64,000 nucleotides of DNA from Hyphomonas sp. (GTDB taxonomy: Bacteria; Pseudomonadota; Alphaproteobacteria; Caulobacterales; Hyphomonadaceae), in contig NZ_JALHLS010000001.1 in the NCBI RefSeq assembly GCF_022844445.1, positions 434,001 through 498,000 on the forward strand, written 5' to 3'. The notes under the pieces are model-generated. The model searched no databases and was not told where the DNA came from. It saw only the letters and a list, made by a program, of their open reading frames with translations. Position 1 is the stretch's first letter. The number at the start of each line of letters is the position of its first letter. Below are positions 7,345 through 15,625 of this stretch, one piece after another. The translations under genes were made by a program, and so were the position numbers.

Positions 7345-9087
7345 TTACTCCGCGGGCAGCAGCCCTGCCGCCATCAGGCGCTCCATGATGATAGGCGCCA
7401 GCTTCTCCGGAATCTCCCCCGGCTCCGGCAGGCTCGTGAACACCCGCGACTCCGACAACACGCGCTCGCCCTGCCGGATCATGAAGCCCTCATAATCCTT
7501 CGCAGCCACCTGCCGGCAGATTTCGGTGTATTTATTCAGGCCTCCCGCATACGGCATGAACATCCGCGGCTTGCCCGGCACATTCGCGCCCATGTACCAG
7601 CTGTTGGCCTGAGGCAGCAGCGACGGCGTCACTGCCTCGGCCGAGTGCCGGCACCAGGCGGCTTCCGCCTCTTCGCTCGCCTCGATGCTCGTCTGCTGGC
7701 GCTGCTTCAGCGCCACGAGGCAATCGGCGACCCATTCCACATGCTGCTCGATCGAGTTGATCATATTGGTCAGCACCGACGGGCTGCCCGGTCCGGTGAT
7801 CGTGAACAGGTTCGGGAATCCGGCCACCATCAACCCCAGATACGTGCGCGGCCCTTCGGCCCAATGGTCCTTGATCTGGCGTCCGCCGCGCCCGCGCAGA
7901 TCGATCCGTTCGATCGCTCCGGTCATCGCGTCAAAGCCGGTCGCCAGCACAACGGCGTCAAACGCATACTCGCGCGCAGTGGTCTTTATGCCTTCCGCGT
8001 TGAAGCCGGCCAGCGGCTCCGCGCGCAGGTCCACAAGCGACACGTTCGGCCGGTTGAACGTGGCGTAATACCCTGTGTCCACGCACGGCCGCTTGGTGCC
8101 GAACGGATGGTCCTTCGGCGTCAAGAGGTCGGCTACCGCCGGGTCTTTGACCTGCTCGCGGATTTTCTCCGCGACGAATTCCTGGATGATGCGGTTGGCT
8201 TGCGGGTCAATCGACGTGTCGGCATAGGCGCCGAGAATGCGGAAACCGCCCCAGGCCCAGCGTCGTTCCAGCTCTGCGCGGATCTCCTCCGGCGCCGTCT
8301 CGGTGGCCATTGCGTCGGAGGCCTCGTTCTGGAAACCGCCCACCGTATCGCGCGAGGCGGCGCGGTAGCCGCGGGGGTCCTTCGACCAGGCTTCGAAGTC
8401 TGCGTCCGGAATCGGGCCGTTATGCGCCGGCATCGAATAGTTTGGCGTGCGCTGGAACACGGTCAGGTGTTCAGCTTGGCCGGCAATGATCGGGATGGAC
8501 TGGATCGCAGAGGATCCCGTGCCGATGATGCCGACGCGCTTGCCGGAAAAATCTACCCCCTCGTGCGGCCAGCGCGAGGTGCGATAAACATCGCCCTTGA
8601 ACGTGTCGATACCGGGGAAAGTGACATCCGTCGGAATCGACAGGCATCCCGTCGCCAGGATCAGGTGCCGGCAACGCACCGCCGGGCCCTTTTCCGTCTG
8701 AACAGTCCAGACCTGCGCCGCGTCATCCCAGTGCGCCGCCGTCACGCGTGTGTTGAAGCGGATGTCGCGCTTCAGGTCGAAGCGGTCGGCCACGTGCTCG
8801 GCATAGCGCAAGAGTTCTGGCTGCGGCGCATACCGCTCGGACCAGCGCCATTCCTTCTCCAGCTCCTCATCAAACCCGAAACTGTATTCCAGGCTCTGGA
8901 TGTCCACGCGCGCGCCGGGATACCGGTTCCAGAACCAGGTGCCACCCACGCCGCTGCCCGATTCCACTACGGCGGCATTGAGCCCGAGCCCGCGCAGCTT
9001 GTGCAGCATGTACATGCCGGCAAACCCCGCGCCCACGATCAGGGCATCAATCGGCTGGGCAGAGGTGGACGGCGACGAAGTGGCCAT
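7345..9087 (-). CDS. Flavin-dependent monooxygenase, Baeyer-Villiger type
   Basis: 580 residues with two Rossmann motifs: GAGFAG at 19-24 for FAD and GTGSSA at 189-194 for NADPH. Between them lies the BVMO fingerprint region, FKGDVYRTSRWP (163-174); the family consensus FxGxxxHxxxW(P/D) is met except that Arg169 replaces the His. GGTWFWNRYPGARVD is typical of cyclohexanone/phenylacetone monooxygenase relatives. It would oxidise ketones (to esters or lactones) or soft heteroatoms; the substrate is unknown. It is monocistronic, with its own terminator and a roughly 260-base upstream region. Confidence 0.9.
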   Translation of the reverse strand: MATSSPSTSAQPIDALIVGAGFAGMYMLHKLRGLGLNAAVVESGSGVGGTWFWNRYPGARVDIQSLEYSFGFDEELEKEWRWSERYAPQPELLRYAEHVADRFDLKRDIRFNTRVTAAHWDDAAQVWTVQTEKGPAVRCRHLILATGCLSIPTDVTFPGIDTFKGDVYRTSRWPHEGVDFSGKRVGIIGTGSSAIQSIPIIAGQAEHLTVFQRTPNYSMPAHNGPIPDADFEAWSKDPRGYRAASRDTVGGFQNEASDAMATETAPEEIRAELERRWAWGGFRILGAYADTSIDPQANRIIQEFVAEKIREQVKDPAVADLLTPKDHPFGTKRPCVDTGYYATFNRPNVSLVDLRAEPLAGFNAEGIKTTAREYAFDAVVLATGFDAMTGAIERIDLRGRGGRQIKDHWAEGPRTYLGLMVAGFPNLFTITGPGSPSVLTNMINSIEQHVEWVADCLVALKQRQQTSIEASEEAEAAWCRHSAEAVTPSLLPQANSWYMGANVPGKPRMFMPYAGGLNKYTEICRQVAAKDYEGFMIRQGERVLSESRVFTSLPEPGEIPEKLAPIIMERLMAAGLLPAE

Positions 9088-9280
9088 GACGATGTCCCTT
9101 TTTCATGCGGAATGCGGAGCCCGCATCCAGATCGATCGCCCCTATTGATGCATGAATGTGGTCCGCCGGTATAGTCAGGCGCCCGGTTCACCTTGCGTCA
9201 GAGCATGAAAACTCTCGTGGCGCCTGGTTGCCTTGCAAGCTGGCCGGCTTGGCGCACGAGAGGACACAACCCACAAAGGA

Positions 9281-9310
9281 AAACCGTCCACACGCTTGTG
9301 TGGGCGGTTT
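9281..9310 (-). terminator. Rho-independent terminator of the methyltransferase lipoprotein gene
   Basis: Stem AAACCGTCCACAC/GTGTGGGCGGTTT (13 pairs, one G-T) with loop GCTT, followed on the minus strand by TTTTCC. It shares the 14-base string AAAACCGTCCACAC with the terminator at 7289. Confidence 0.8.
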
Positions 9311-9350
9311 CCGGGCGGATCCGCAAATCCGCAGGCAAGGGACCGCTTGC

Positions 9351-10241
9351 CTATTCGGGCTTGCGGAATTTAAGGGTCATGCGGTCGCTTTCGCCGATGG
9401 CCTTGTATTTCGCCGGGTCGAAGCCTTCCGGCGTCTTGCCTTCACGGTCGGTAGTCGCGCTGTTGGGCGGCAGGGTCCAAACGCCGAAGGGGTGGTCGGC
9501 GGTGTCGGCCGGATTGGCGTTGATTTCGCTGGATTCCACGAATTCGAAGCCGGCCGCCGTGGCCAGCGCCTTTACATAGTCCTCATGCACATAGCCGCTC
9601 GTCGCTTTCGGGTCCTGCGCCTGGGTGGAGGGCAGGCGGTGTTCCACCACGCCCAGCACGCCGCCCGGCTTCAGGGCCGAATAGGCGTCGGCGAAGAATT
9701 TCTCGGTATAGCCAGCCGACATCCAGTTATGCAGGTTGCGGAAGGTCAGCACCACGTCGGCGGTGCCTTCGGCGGTCAGCGGGCCGGAGGCGGCGGAGAA
9801 GGCAGTGTGTTCGATGGTGCCGAATTTCGGGTCGGCATAGGCCGCCTTGAACTCGGCAAGGCGCGCCTCGGTGCGCGCGCGGCGCTCCGGATCTTCGATT
9901 GAGGCGGCGTCGAAGCCAGCCGCGACCAGCGTGCCGCCGCCCGAGGCGAGCCAGGGGGCGAGGATATTGGTGTACCAGCCGCCGCCGGGCCACACCTCGA
10001 CGACCTTGTCATCGGATTCCACGCCGAAGAATGTCAGCGTCTCGACTGGGTGGCGCCACTGATCGCGCGCTTTTTCCTCGGCGCTGCGGGCGTCGGAGGC
10101 GACCGCCTCGGCCAGCGTCATCGTGGGGGCTTCCTCGACCACGACCGCAGCGGCTTCCACCGAAGCGGGGGCAGGGGTTTTCGCCGGTGTGCAGGCGGCA
10201 AGGGCGAGGGCCGATACGGCCACGAGCAAAAGTGTTTTCAT
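9351..10241 (-). CDS. Predicted SAM-dependent methyltransferase lipoprotein (COG4798-like)
   Basis: The N-terminus MKTLLLVAVSALALAACT is a lipoprotein signal with lipobox LAAC. The body is a class I methyltransferase-like fold: VEVWPGGGWYT is the Gly-rich motif I of the COG4798 group, then DVVLTFRNLHNW, and LKPGGVLGVVEH as the post-motif strand. An exported methyltransferase would lack the usual cytoplasmic SAM supply, so the real activity is uncertain. The start at 10241 (GGAG upstream) is preferred over the longer frame; 296 residues. Divergent from hsp20. Confidence 0.8.
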   Translation of the reverse strand: MKTLLLVAVSALALAACTPAKTPAPASVEAAAVVVEEAPTMTLAEAVASDARSAEEKARDQWRHPVETLTFFGVESDDKVVEVWPGGGWYTNILAPWLASGGGTLVAAGFDAASIEDPERRARTEARLAEFKAAYADPKFGTIEHTAFSAASGPLTAEGTADVVLTFRNLHNWMSAGYTEKFFADAYSALKPGGVLGVVEHRLPSTQAQDPKATSGYVHEDYVKALATAAGFEFVESSEINANPADTADHPFGVWTLPPNSATTDREGKTPEGFDPAKYKAIGESDRMTLKFRKPE

Positions 10242-10266
10242 CGGTGTTTCTCCATCCCCGGGGGCT

Positions 10267-10295
10267 CTTGATAGACCCCATACGCTACCCACATA
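10267..10295 (+). promoter_or_regulatory. Possible heat-shock (RpoH-type) promoter of hsp20
   Basis: CTTGAT at 10267-10272 and CCCACATA at 10288-10295, with 15 bases between, resemble the alphaproteobacterial sigma-32 consensus (CTTGAA / CCCCAT-like). It would give a leader of about 140 bases. The match is by eye and imperfect. Confidence 0.45.
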
Positions 10296-10394
10296 GGTCT
10301 TGTCACGGTGCCGCAAAGCGGGCCGCGGCTGGGGACGACCCTCCAGCGCCGGGTATCCGGGCCGGAGTTCTGTGCGTCCACACGTTTTGAATCC

Positions 10395-10438
10395 GGGCGG
10401 TAATTTACCACCCACAGTTGCTTTAAGCGAAAGGACTG
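10395..10438 (+). promoter_or_regulatory. ROSE-type RNA thermometer in the hsp20 leader
   Basis: The terminal hairpin (10415-10438) pairs CAGTTGCTTT with AAAGGACTG: four outer pairs, T-G, a bulged G at 10420, then C-G and three T-A pairs around a loop of about 5 bases. This is the ROSE signature, UUGCU opposite the AGGA Shine-Dalgarno (10432-10435), leaving the G unpaired; the ATG is at 10445. A second hairpin (GGGcGGTA/TACCaCCC, 10395-10413) abuts it upstream, as in known ROSE leaders. Expected effect: the ribosome site is masked at low temperature and opens on heating. Confidence 0.82.
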
Positions 10439-10444
10439 TAAGAA

Positions 10445-10939
10445 ATGAGCACGATTGACCTCACCCCCCTCTACCGCACGATGGTCGGCTTCGACCGCCT
10501 CGCCGGCATGATCGATCAGGCTTCCCGCCTCGATGGCACGCAGGGCTACCCGCCCTACAACATTGAACGCGTTGATGAAAATGCCTTCGCCATCGAGATT
10601 GCGGTCGCCGGTTTCACCGAGGCTGAACTCGACATCGAAACCAAGGAAGGCCTGCTGACGGTCGCCGGCAAGAAAGCGGAGAACGAAGATGCGGGTGGCC
10701 GCAATTTCCTCCACCGCGGCATCGCTCAGCGCAGTTTCATCCGCCGCTTCCAACTCGCCGATCACGTTCTTGTGACCGGGGCGAGCCTCGAGCATGGCGT
10801 GCTGCGCATCGACCTGATCCGCGAGATCCCGGAAGAGAAGAAGCCGCGCAAGATCGAGATCGGCGCCGCGGTTGCCCAGGGACAGGTTCCCGCCGAGCCG
10901 CGCCTGATCGGCAAGAAGAAGGCGAGCGACGCCGCCTAA
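10445..10939 (+). CDS. Small heat-shock protein, Hsp20/IbpA family
   Basis: 164-residue cytoplasmic holdase chaperone that binds unfolding proteins. The alpha-crystallin domain spans about residues 35-130: PPYNIERVDENAFAIEIAVAGF at its start, LLTVAGKKA, RNFLHRGIAQRSFIRRFQLAD and the GVLRIDLIREIPE end. The leader carries a ROSE-type thermosensor and a possible RpoH promoter, so both transcription and translation look heat-controlled. Followed by its own terminator. Confidence 0.95.
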   Translation: MSTIDLTPLYRTMVGFDRLAGMIDQASRLDGTQGYPPYNIERVDENAFAIEIAVAGFTEAELDIETKEGLLTVAGKKAENEDAGGRNFLHRGIAQRSFIRRFQLADHVLVTGASLEHGVLRIDLIREIPEEKKPRKIEIGAAVAQGQVPAEPRLIGKKKASDAA

Positions 10940-10967
10940 TCCAGCGCATACCCTCCGCGCACGGACG

Positions 10968-10999
10968 AACCCCCGCAGACTCCCCTGCGGGGGTTTTTC
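10968..10999 (+). terminator. Rho-independent terminator after hsp20
   Basis: Stem AACCCCCGCAG/CTGCGGGGGTT with a 6-base loop, followed by TTTTT. It sits 29 bases after the hsp20 stop and directly before the converging GST-like gene. Confidence 0.92.
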
Positions 11000-11002
11000 G
11001 TT

Positions 11003-11995
11003 TCAGCGGAAGAAGGTGGTCGCGCCGGCCGCTTCGAGGAAGGCGGGCAGGGCGGGGTTGCTCATGCGCGCCGCTGCCTCGGCTCGCACATTGCCAAAGG
11101 CCCGCGCGGCATAGGTTTGCGTGGCCTGCTCGAACAGGCCGTCATCGAAGGTGACCGAGAAGCGCTTCTTCTCGCGCGAGGCACTCGCGCCATTGGCGAA
11201 AGCCCAGGGTAGGTAGGTGCGTGAAACCTCGCCTTCAAAGATCGGCAGCAGCGTGGCCTCGAGCACCGACAGCGGCTCGAACGGCCCGGACGCTTTCGGG
11301 TTTTCCATATGCCCGCACCACGCGACCAGGAACGGCGCGCGCTCTTTCAGCCAGGTGCCTGGCGTCGGATCGGTCAGCATTTGCTGGTACTGCGCGGCAA
11401 TCGCGAAGTCGGCGGCAGACGGGCGACCTCCGAAGATGAAGAGGTGGTTTTGCAGGTGCGTGTTGAGCCGCAGCGCAAAGCGCCGGTAGGAGCTTTCCAG
11501 CGTCGGGGCATTCTCGGGCTCCGCGCCCACCAGCGGCAAGCGGGCGAGCATGCGGGTCGCGATCTGTTTCGCCGGCGCCTTGAAGGCGCGTGGGCGCTTG
11601 CCGTCATTCAGCTGCACCAGAACGCGCAGCGCGGCCGCGTCGCGGTCGGGCTGCTGGCCCCAGCGTTGCTGGAACATGCACTTGTTGAGCCACTCGTCAC
11701 CGTAGTCCTCGAGGATCAGCGACACGGCCTGCGCGGCAGGCTCTTCCGGCTGGGCGGGCGGGTCGGGGTAGGCGGCTTCCAGCGCGGCGAGGATCAGGGT
11801 CGAATCCTGTGCGGGCGGATGGGTCGGCGAGAGCAGCAATGGCACGGTCGGCGTCGCCGCGTTCTTGCGGAACTCGGCCTCGTTCGCCACCGAACGCGAC
11901 ACCCAGTCGAACGCCACCCCCTTGTACAGAAGCGCGGATCTCACCTTCAGCGAGTAGGGAGACGTCTCGGCGCCGAACAGGCGGTAGGCGGTCAT
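11003..11995 (-). CDS. Glutathione S-transferase family protein
   Basis: 330 residues from the ATG at 11995. The N-terminal thioredoxin-like domain begins YRLFGAETSPYSLKVRSALLYKG, with the Ser/Tyr patch where GSTs hold glutathione, and continues VPLLL...DSTLI for the cis-Pro and gamma-glutamyl site. The C-terminal half is all-helical (about residues 90-240) with an added tail of about 80 residues, making it longer than a standard 200-230-residue GST. Role unknown; detoxification or isomerisation is possible. Confidence 0.8.
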   Translation of the reverse strand: MTAYRLFGAETSPYSLKVRSALLYKGVAFDWVSRSVANEAEFRKNAATPTVPLLLSPTHPPAQDSTLILAALEAAYPDPPAQPEEPAAQAVSLILEDYGDEWLNKCMFQQRWGQQPDRDAAALRVLVQLNDGKRPRAFKAPAKQIATRMLARLPLVGAEPENAPTLESSYRRFALRLNTHLQNHLFIFGGRPSAADFAIAAQYQQMLTDPTPGTWLKERAPFLVAWCGHMENPKASGPFEPLSVLEATLLPIFEGEVSRTYLPWAFANGASASREKKRFSVTFDDGLFEQATQTYAARAFGNVRAEAAARMSNPALPAFLEAAGATTFFR

Positions 11996-12137
11996 CGGTT
12001 CACTCTTGATTGCTGGGGCCTGTCTAGGCAGTTCACGCCGGGCTGCCAAGCGCCGTTTGCCCGCGGCGCTTTTCGCCGCTAATCGCAGATGCGACAGGTT
12101 TGCGCCAAGGGACCGGCGCGGGGATCAGGAGATGGCA

Positions 12138-13187
12138 ATGCGTGTCCTGCACGTGATGGCCGGCGCCGAAGAGGGCGGCGCCGAGAATATCATGCTCGAA
12201 TCCGTGCTCGCCCTAGCGGCGGCCGGGCATGCGCAGCATGTCGTCACCCGCCCCGAGAACACATTCCGCATCGAGCAATTCACTTCGGCTGCCATTTCGG
12301 TCGACACCGCCAGCTTCAACCGCGCCTGGCCCTTCCCGACCCGCAAGGTGATCGAAAGGGCGGTTGCGGCCTTCAAGCCGGACGTCATCGAATACTGGAT
12401 GGGGCGTGCCGGGCAGTTCGCCCCGGAGGCGCACCGCGCGCGTTCGATCGGCTGGTATGGCGGCTATTACAAGCTGGCGCGGTTCCGGAATTGTGACTGG
12501 CACGTCGGCCTGACGATCGACCTGCTCCGCCACATCCGGGAACAGGGCGTTGCCGAAGACCGCTCTGACATTATCCACACTTATGCGAACTTCCAGGGAG
12601 TGGCCCCGGCTGACCGCGCGGAGCTGACGACGCCGCCGAAAGTGCCGGTGGCGCTGTCGCTTGCCCGCCTGCACCAGAAGAAGGGTCTCGATACGCTACT
12701 GGAGGCCGCGGCAAAATTGCCCGACCTGTATCTCTGGATCGCGGGGGAGGGGCCGCTCGAGGCGGAGCTGAAAGCGCAATCGAAGCGTCTTGGCATCAAC
12801 CACCGGGTGCGTTTCCTTGGTTGGCGCAATGACCGGGGCGCTTTGCTGGCGGCATGCGATGTGGTGGCGTTTCCGTCCCGGTACGAACCATTCGGCACGG
12901 TCATCGTGGATGCCTGGGCGGCGAGCCGCCCGCTGGTGGCAGCCGATGCGGTCGGCCCGGCGGCCTATGTGAAGGACGGGGTTAACGGCTTGCTGGTGCG
13001 GAAGAATGATGTCGACGCGCTCGCGGCGGCGCTGGGCCGGGTGATCTATGACCGGCAGCTGGCCGAGAAACTGGTGGCGGGCGGGCGCATGAGTTACGAG
13101 GCTCAGTTCACACGCGCTGCGTTCATCCGCGATTCCGAGGCGTTTTACGAGCGGGTCCGCGCATTTGCCGGACCCTTCGAGGGCTGA
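12138..13187 (+). CDS. Glycosyltransferase family 4
   Basis: 349 residues, GT-B fold. N-terminal domain MRVLHVMAGAEEGGAENIM (nucleotide-sugar transferase start) and C-terminal donor-binding domain with LARLHQKKGLDTLLEA, WIAGEGPL, VRFLGWRNDR and RYEPFGTVIVDAWA. The start at 12138 is chosen over the longer frame because AGGAG lies six bases upstream. It probably adds a sugar to a cell-surface glycan. A second GT4 gene follows 105 bases later on the same strand, suggesting a small glycan module. Confidence 0.88.
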   Translation: MRVLHVMAGAEEGGAENIMLESVLALAAAGHAQHVVTRPENTFRIEQFTSAAISVDTASFNRAWPFPTRKVIERAVAAFKPDVIEYWMGRAGQFAPEAHRARSIGWYGGYYKLARFRNCDWHVGLTIDLLRHIREQGVAEDRSDIIHTYANFQGVAPADRAELTTPPKVPVALSLARLHQKKGLDTLLEAAAKLPDLYLWIAGEGPLEAELKAQSKRLGINHRVRFLGWRNDRGALLAACDVVAFPSRYEPFGTVIVDAWAASRPLVAADAVGPAAYVKDGVNGLLVRKNDVDALAAALGRVIYDRQLAEKLVAGGRMSYEAQFTRAAFIRDSEAFYERVRAFAGPFEG

Positions 13188-13292
13188 TCACTTTCCATTT
13201 ATTCCGAAGAACCTGTCATAAAGGCTCCGCTACCTTGATTTCGCGGCGGGCCTCCCATACGGCCAAGAGCGTAAAACACAGCCTGGGTAAGC

Positions 13293-14429
13293 ATGAACGC
13301 GCACAACTTCCTTGCCTATGCCGACACGCTGTTCACGCCATCGGAGAGTTTCATCGTGCGCGGCTACCGCGCCTTCGATGCGCTGACGCCTATCTATGCG
13401 GGCCATGATGTGCGCGGGCCGGGACCGGCCGGCGCACATGTACTCGCGCTCGGCGCATTGCATGGGCTCACGGGCGAGGCGGGTTTCAAGCAGTTCGGGA
13501 TCGTGTCAGCACGCCTGAAGAAAGAACTCGACCGCTGCAAGCTGGTGGCGATCCATGCCAGTTTCGGAAAGTCCGGCGCCTATGCTTTGCCGCTCGCGCG
13601 CCAGCTCGGCTTGCCCCTGGTGGTTACCTATTATGGCGGCGACGCGACGAAGCACAGCAATACGCGTGACAGCCTGCTTCGGGTATACAACCGGCGGCGG
13701 GAAGCGCTCTGGCGCGAGGCTGCCCTGATCCTTCCGTGTTCGGATTTCCTCCGGCGCGAACTGGCCGCGAAGGGCTGCCCGGAAAGCAAGATGATCGTGC
13801 ATCACAATACCGCCGATGCCGAGCAGTTCCAGCCCGGCGCGAAACATAAGATCATTCTGTTTGCTGGCCGGTGGACGCACAAGAAGGGGATCGACACGCT
13901 GATCGGAGCCCTGGCGCGGCTGGGCCCGGCGCTGGCGGGCTGGCGCGTGCGCCTGCTTGGCGACGGCGAACTGAAGGGGCCCCTGATGTCCGAGCTGGCG
14001 GCGGCAGGTGTTGTTGCCGAATTGCCAGGATGGATTCCGGCGGACGAGATGCCGCGCCATTTTGCCGAGGCGATGATCGTCTGTGTCCCGTCGAAGCGCG
14101 CGCCGTCAGGTGACGCCGAAGGTCTGCCGCTCGTCTGTATCGAAGCGATGCTTTCCGGCTGCGCCCTGGCAGCGACACGGCATGCGGGCATTCCCGAATG
14201 TGTTCGTGACGGCGAGACCGGCTATCTCGTTGAGGAGAACGACGTCGAAGCGTTGGCAGACCGGATCGGAAAGATGATCGCCGATCCGGAAAGAACGCTT
14301 GAGATGGGCCGCAAGGGCCGCGCCCTGGCGCTGGCGGACTTCAATCTCGCTCACCAGTCACGCAAACTGCAGGATCATTTGCTGCGCGTGGCGCGTGAGG
14401 CCGGGACGCTGCCAAAGAACCAGGCATAG
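13293..14429 (+). CDS. Glycosyltransferase family 4 (WcaL-like N-terminus)
   Basis: 378-residue GT-B enzyme. The start FTPSESFIVRGYRAF resembles exopolysaccharide transferases of the colanic-acid type. In the C-terminal domain: FAGRWTHKKGIDTLIGA, LLGDGEL, LPGWIPADEMPRHF and EGLPLVCIEAMLSGC with the E-x7-E pair. It follows the other GT4 and likely acts on the same glycan. Its last 55 bases overlap the end of the RibD-like gene on the opposite strand. Confidence 0.88.
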   Translation: MNAHNFLAYADTLFTPSESFIVRGYRAFDALTPIYAGHDVRGPGPAGAHVLALGALHGLTGEAGFKQFGIVSARLKKELDRCKLVAIHASFGKSGAYALPLARQLGLPLVVTYYGGDATKHSNTRDSLLRVYNRRREALWREAALILPCSDFLRRELAAKGCPESKMIVHHNTADAEQFQPGAKHKIILFAGRWTHKKGIDTLIGALARLGPALAGWRVRLLGDGELKGPLMSELAAAGVVAELPGWIPADEMPRHFAEAMIVCVPSKRAPSGDAEGLPLVCIEAMLSGCALAATRHAGIPECVRDGETGYLVEENDVEALADRIGKMIADPERTLEMGRKGRALALADFNLAHQSRKLQDHLLRVAREAGTLPKNQA

Positions 14430-14854
14430 AGACGCGCGGCGCGGCGGCTGCCGATGCCGGTTTCAACACGCACGCAGGCGTCACGCAGGATGCGGATGCC
14501 ATCGCGGGCGGTCGGGTGTGGGTCTTCGATGGCCACAACGACGCGGACGATACCGGCGCTGACGAGCTTGCTCGAGCAGGACGGCGCGCCGGTGGAGCGT
14601 TCGCGGCAGGGTTCAAGCGTGACATAGGCGGTCCCCCCCTTTGCCCGTAAGCCTGCCTCGTCCAGCGCGACCTCTTCCGCGTGCGGACGGCCGCCCTGGC
14701 CGGTAACGCCTTCGCCTACAATGTGTCCGTGCGCATCGAGAATCACGCAGCCGACAGACGGGTTTGCGTCCGTGAGGCCCTGGTTGAGTCCAGCCAGCGC
14801 CAGCGCGCGGCCCATCAGCCTGCGGTCGCGGCGCCGGGAGGACTTGAGGCTCAC
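14375..14854 (-). CDS. Riboflavin-pathway deaminase, RibD N-terminal domain only
   Basis: 159 residues of the cytidine-deaminase fold. [18 protein letters not shown] (zinc His and catalytic Glu) and [16 protein letters not shown] (two zinc Cys) match the diaminohydroxyphosphoribosylaminopyrimidine deaminase half of RibD. The protein ends where bifunctional RibD would begin its reductase domain, so that domain is missing here. It begins with GTG, which overlaps the TGA of gpmA (14851-14854), so it is translationally coupled. It may deaminate the riboflavin intermediate with a separate reductase or act on another pyrimidine. Confidence 0.82.
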   Translation of the reverse strand: MSLKSSRRRDRRLMGRALALAGLNQGLTDANPSVGCVILDAHGHIVGEGVTGQGGRPHAEEVALDEAGLRAKGGTAYVTLEPCRERSTGAPSCSSKLVSAGIVRVVVAIEDPHPTARDGIRILRDACVRVETGIGSRRAARLYAWFFGSVPASRATRSK

Positions 14855-15564
14855 GGCAGCGCCGGAAGCTTCTGGGCGCGAGCGGCGTCGAGGTACTTCA
14901 CTGAGATGGGCTTCAGCGCCGCGTCGAGTTCGATCAGCAACGGATTGCCGGTCGGAATCTCGAGGCCGGTGATCGTCTCGTCCGGCACATGGAAGAGATG
15001 CTTCACGAGGGCGCGCAGAGAATTGCCGTGCGCAGCGATCAGCACGTCATTGCCTGCCTTGAGTTTCGGCGCGATTCGTTCCTGGAAATAGGGGAGCACG
15101 CGGTCCAGCGTGGTCTTCAGGCTTTCCGTGTCCGGAATATTGATTCCGCGGTAACGCGGATCGGTCGAAAGATCCCAGGTGCTGCCGACTTCCAGCGGGG
15201 GCGGTGGGATGTCGTAGCTGCGGCGCCAGACATGCACCTGTTCCTCGCCATGCTTGGCGGCGGTCTCGGCCTTGTCGAGACCGGTGAGGCCGCCATAGTG
15301 GCGCTCGTTCAGATGCCAGTCCTTCTCGACCGGGATCCAGGCGCGTTTCATTTCAGTCAGTGCCAGCCAGAGGGTGCGGATGGCGCGCGTCTGGACGCTG
15401 GTGAAGGCATACCGAAAATCCGCGCCCGTGGCGGCGAGCAGCAGGCCCGACGCCTTCGCTTCCGCTTCGCCCTGCGCGGTGAGGTCGGCGTCCCACCAGC
15501 CGGTGAAACGGTTTTCGAGGTTCCAGGCGGATTGTCCGTGGCGGATGAGGGCAAGCTTGGTCAT
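14851..15564 (-). CDS. gpmA: 2,3-bisphosphoglycerate-dependent phosphoglycerate mutase
   Basis: Interconverts 2- and 3-phosphoglycerate in glycolysis and gluconeogenesis. 237 residues. [10 protein letters not shown] holds the phosphorylated His; [28 protein letters not shown] and the second-His block [14 protein letters not shown] are all present. It is the first gene of a two-gene unit with the RibD-like deaminase. Confidence 0.95.
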   Translation of the reverse strand: MTKLALIRHGQSAWNLENRFTGWWDADLTAQGEAEAKASGLLLAATGADFRYAFTSVQTRAIRTLWLALTEMKRAWIPVEKDWHLNERHYGGLTGLDKAETAAKHGEEQVHVWRRSYDIPPPPLEVGSTWDLSTDPRYRGINIPDTESLKTTLDRVLPYFQERIAPKLKAGNDVLIAAHGNSLRALVKHLFHVPDETITGLEIPTGNPLLIELDAALKPISVKYLDAARAQKLPALP

Positions 15565-15625
15565 GCGGGTCCTGATGGGTCTGGCGAAGAGCTGGGCGCG
15601 TTATGCGTCGCAATCTGTGGGGAAT

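Noticed and set aside
7165-9174. 669-residue frame on the plus strand across the monooxygenase gene
   Set aside because: It is the antisense of a clear BVMO; composition reflects GC-rich codon shadows and shows no family motifs.
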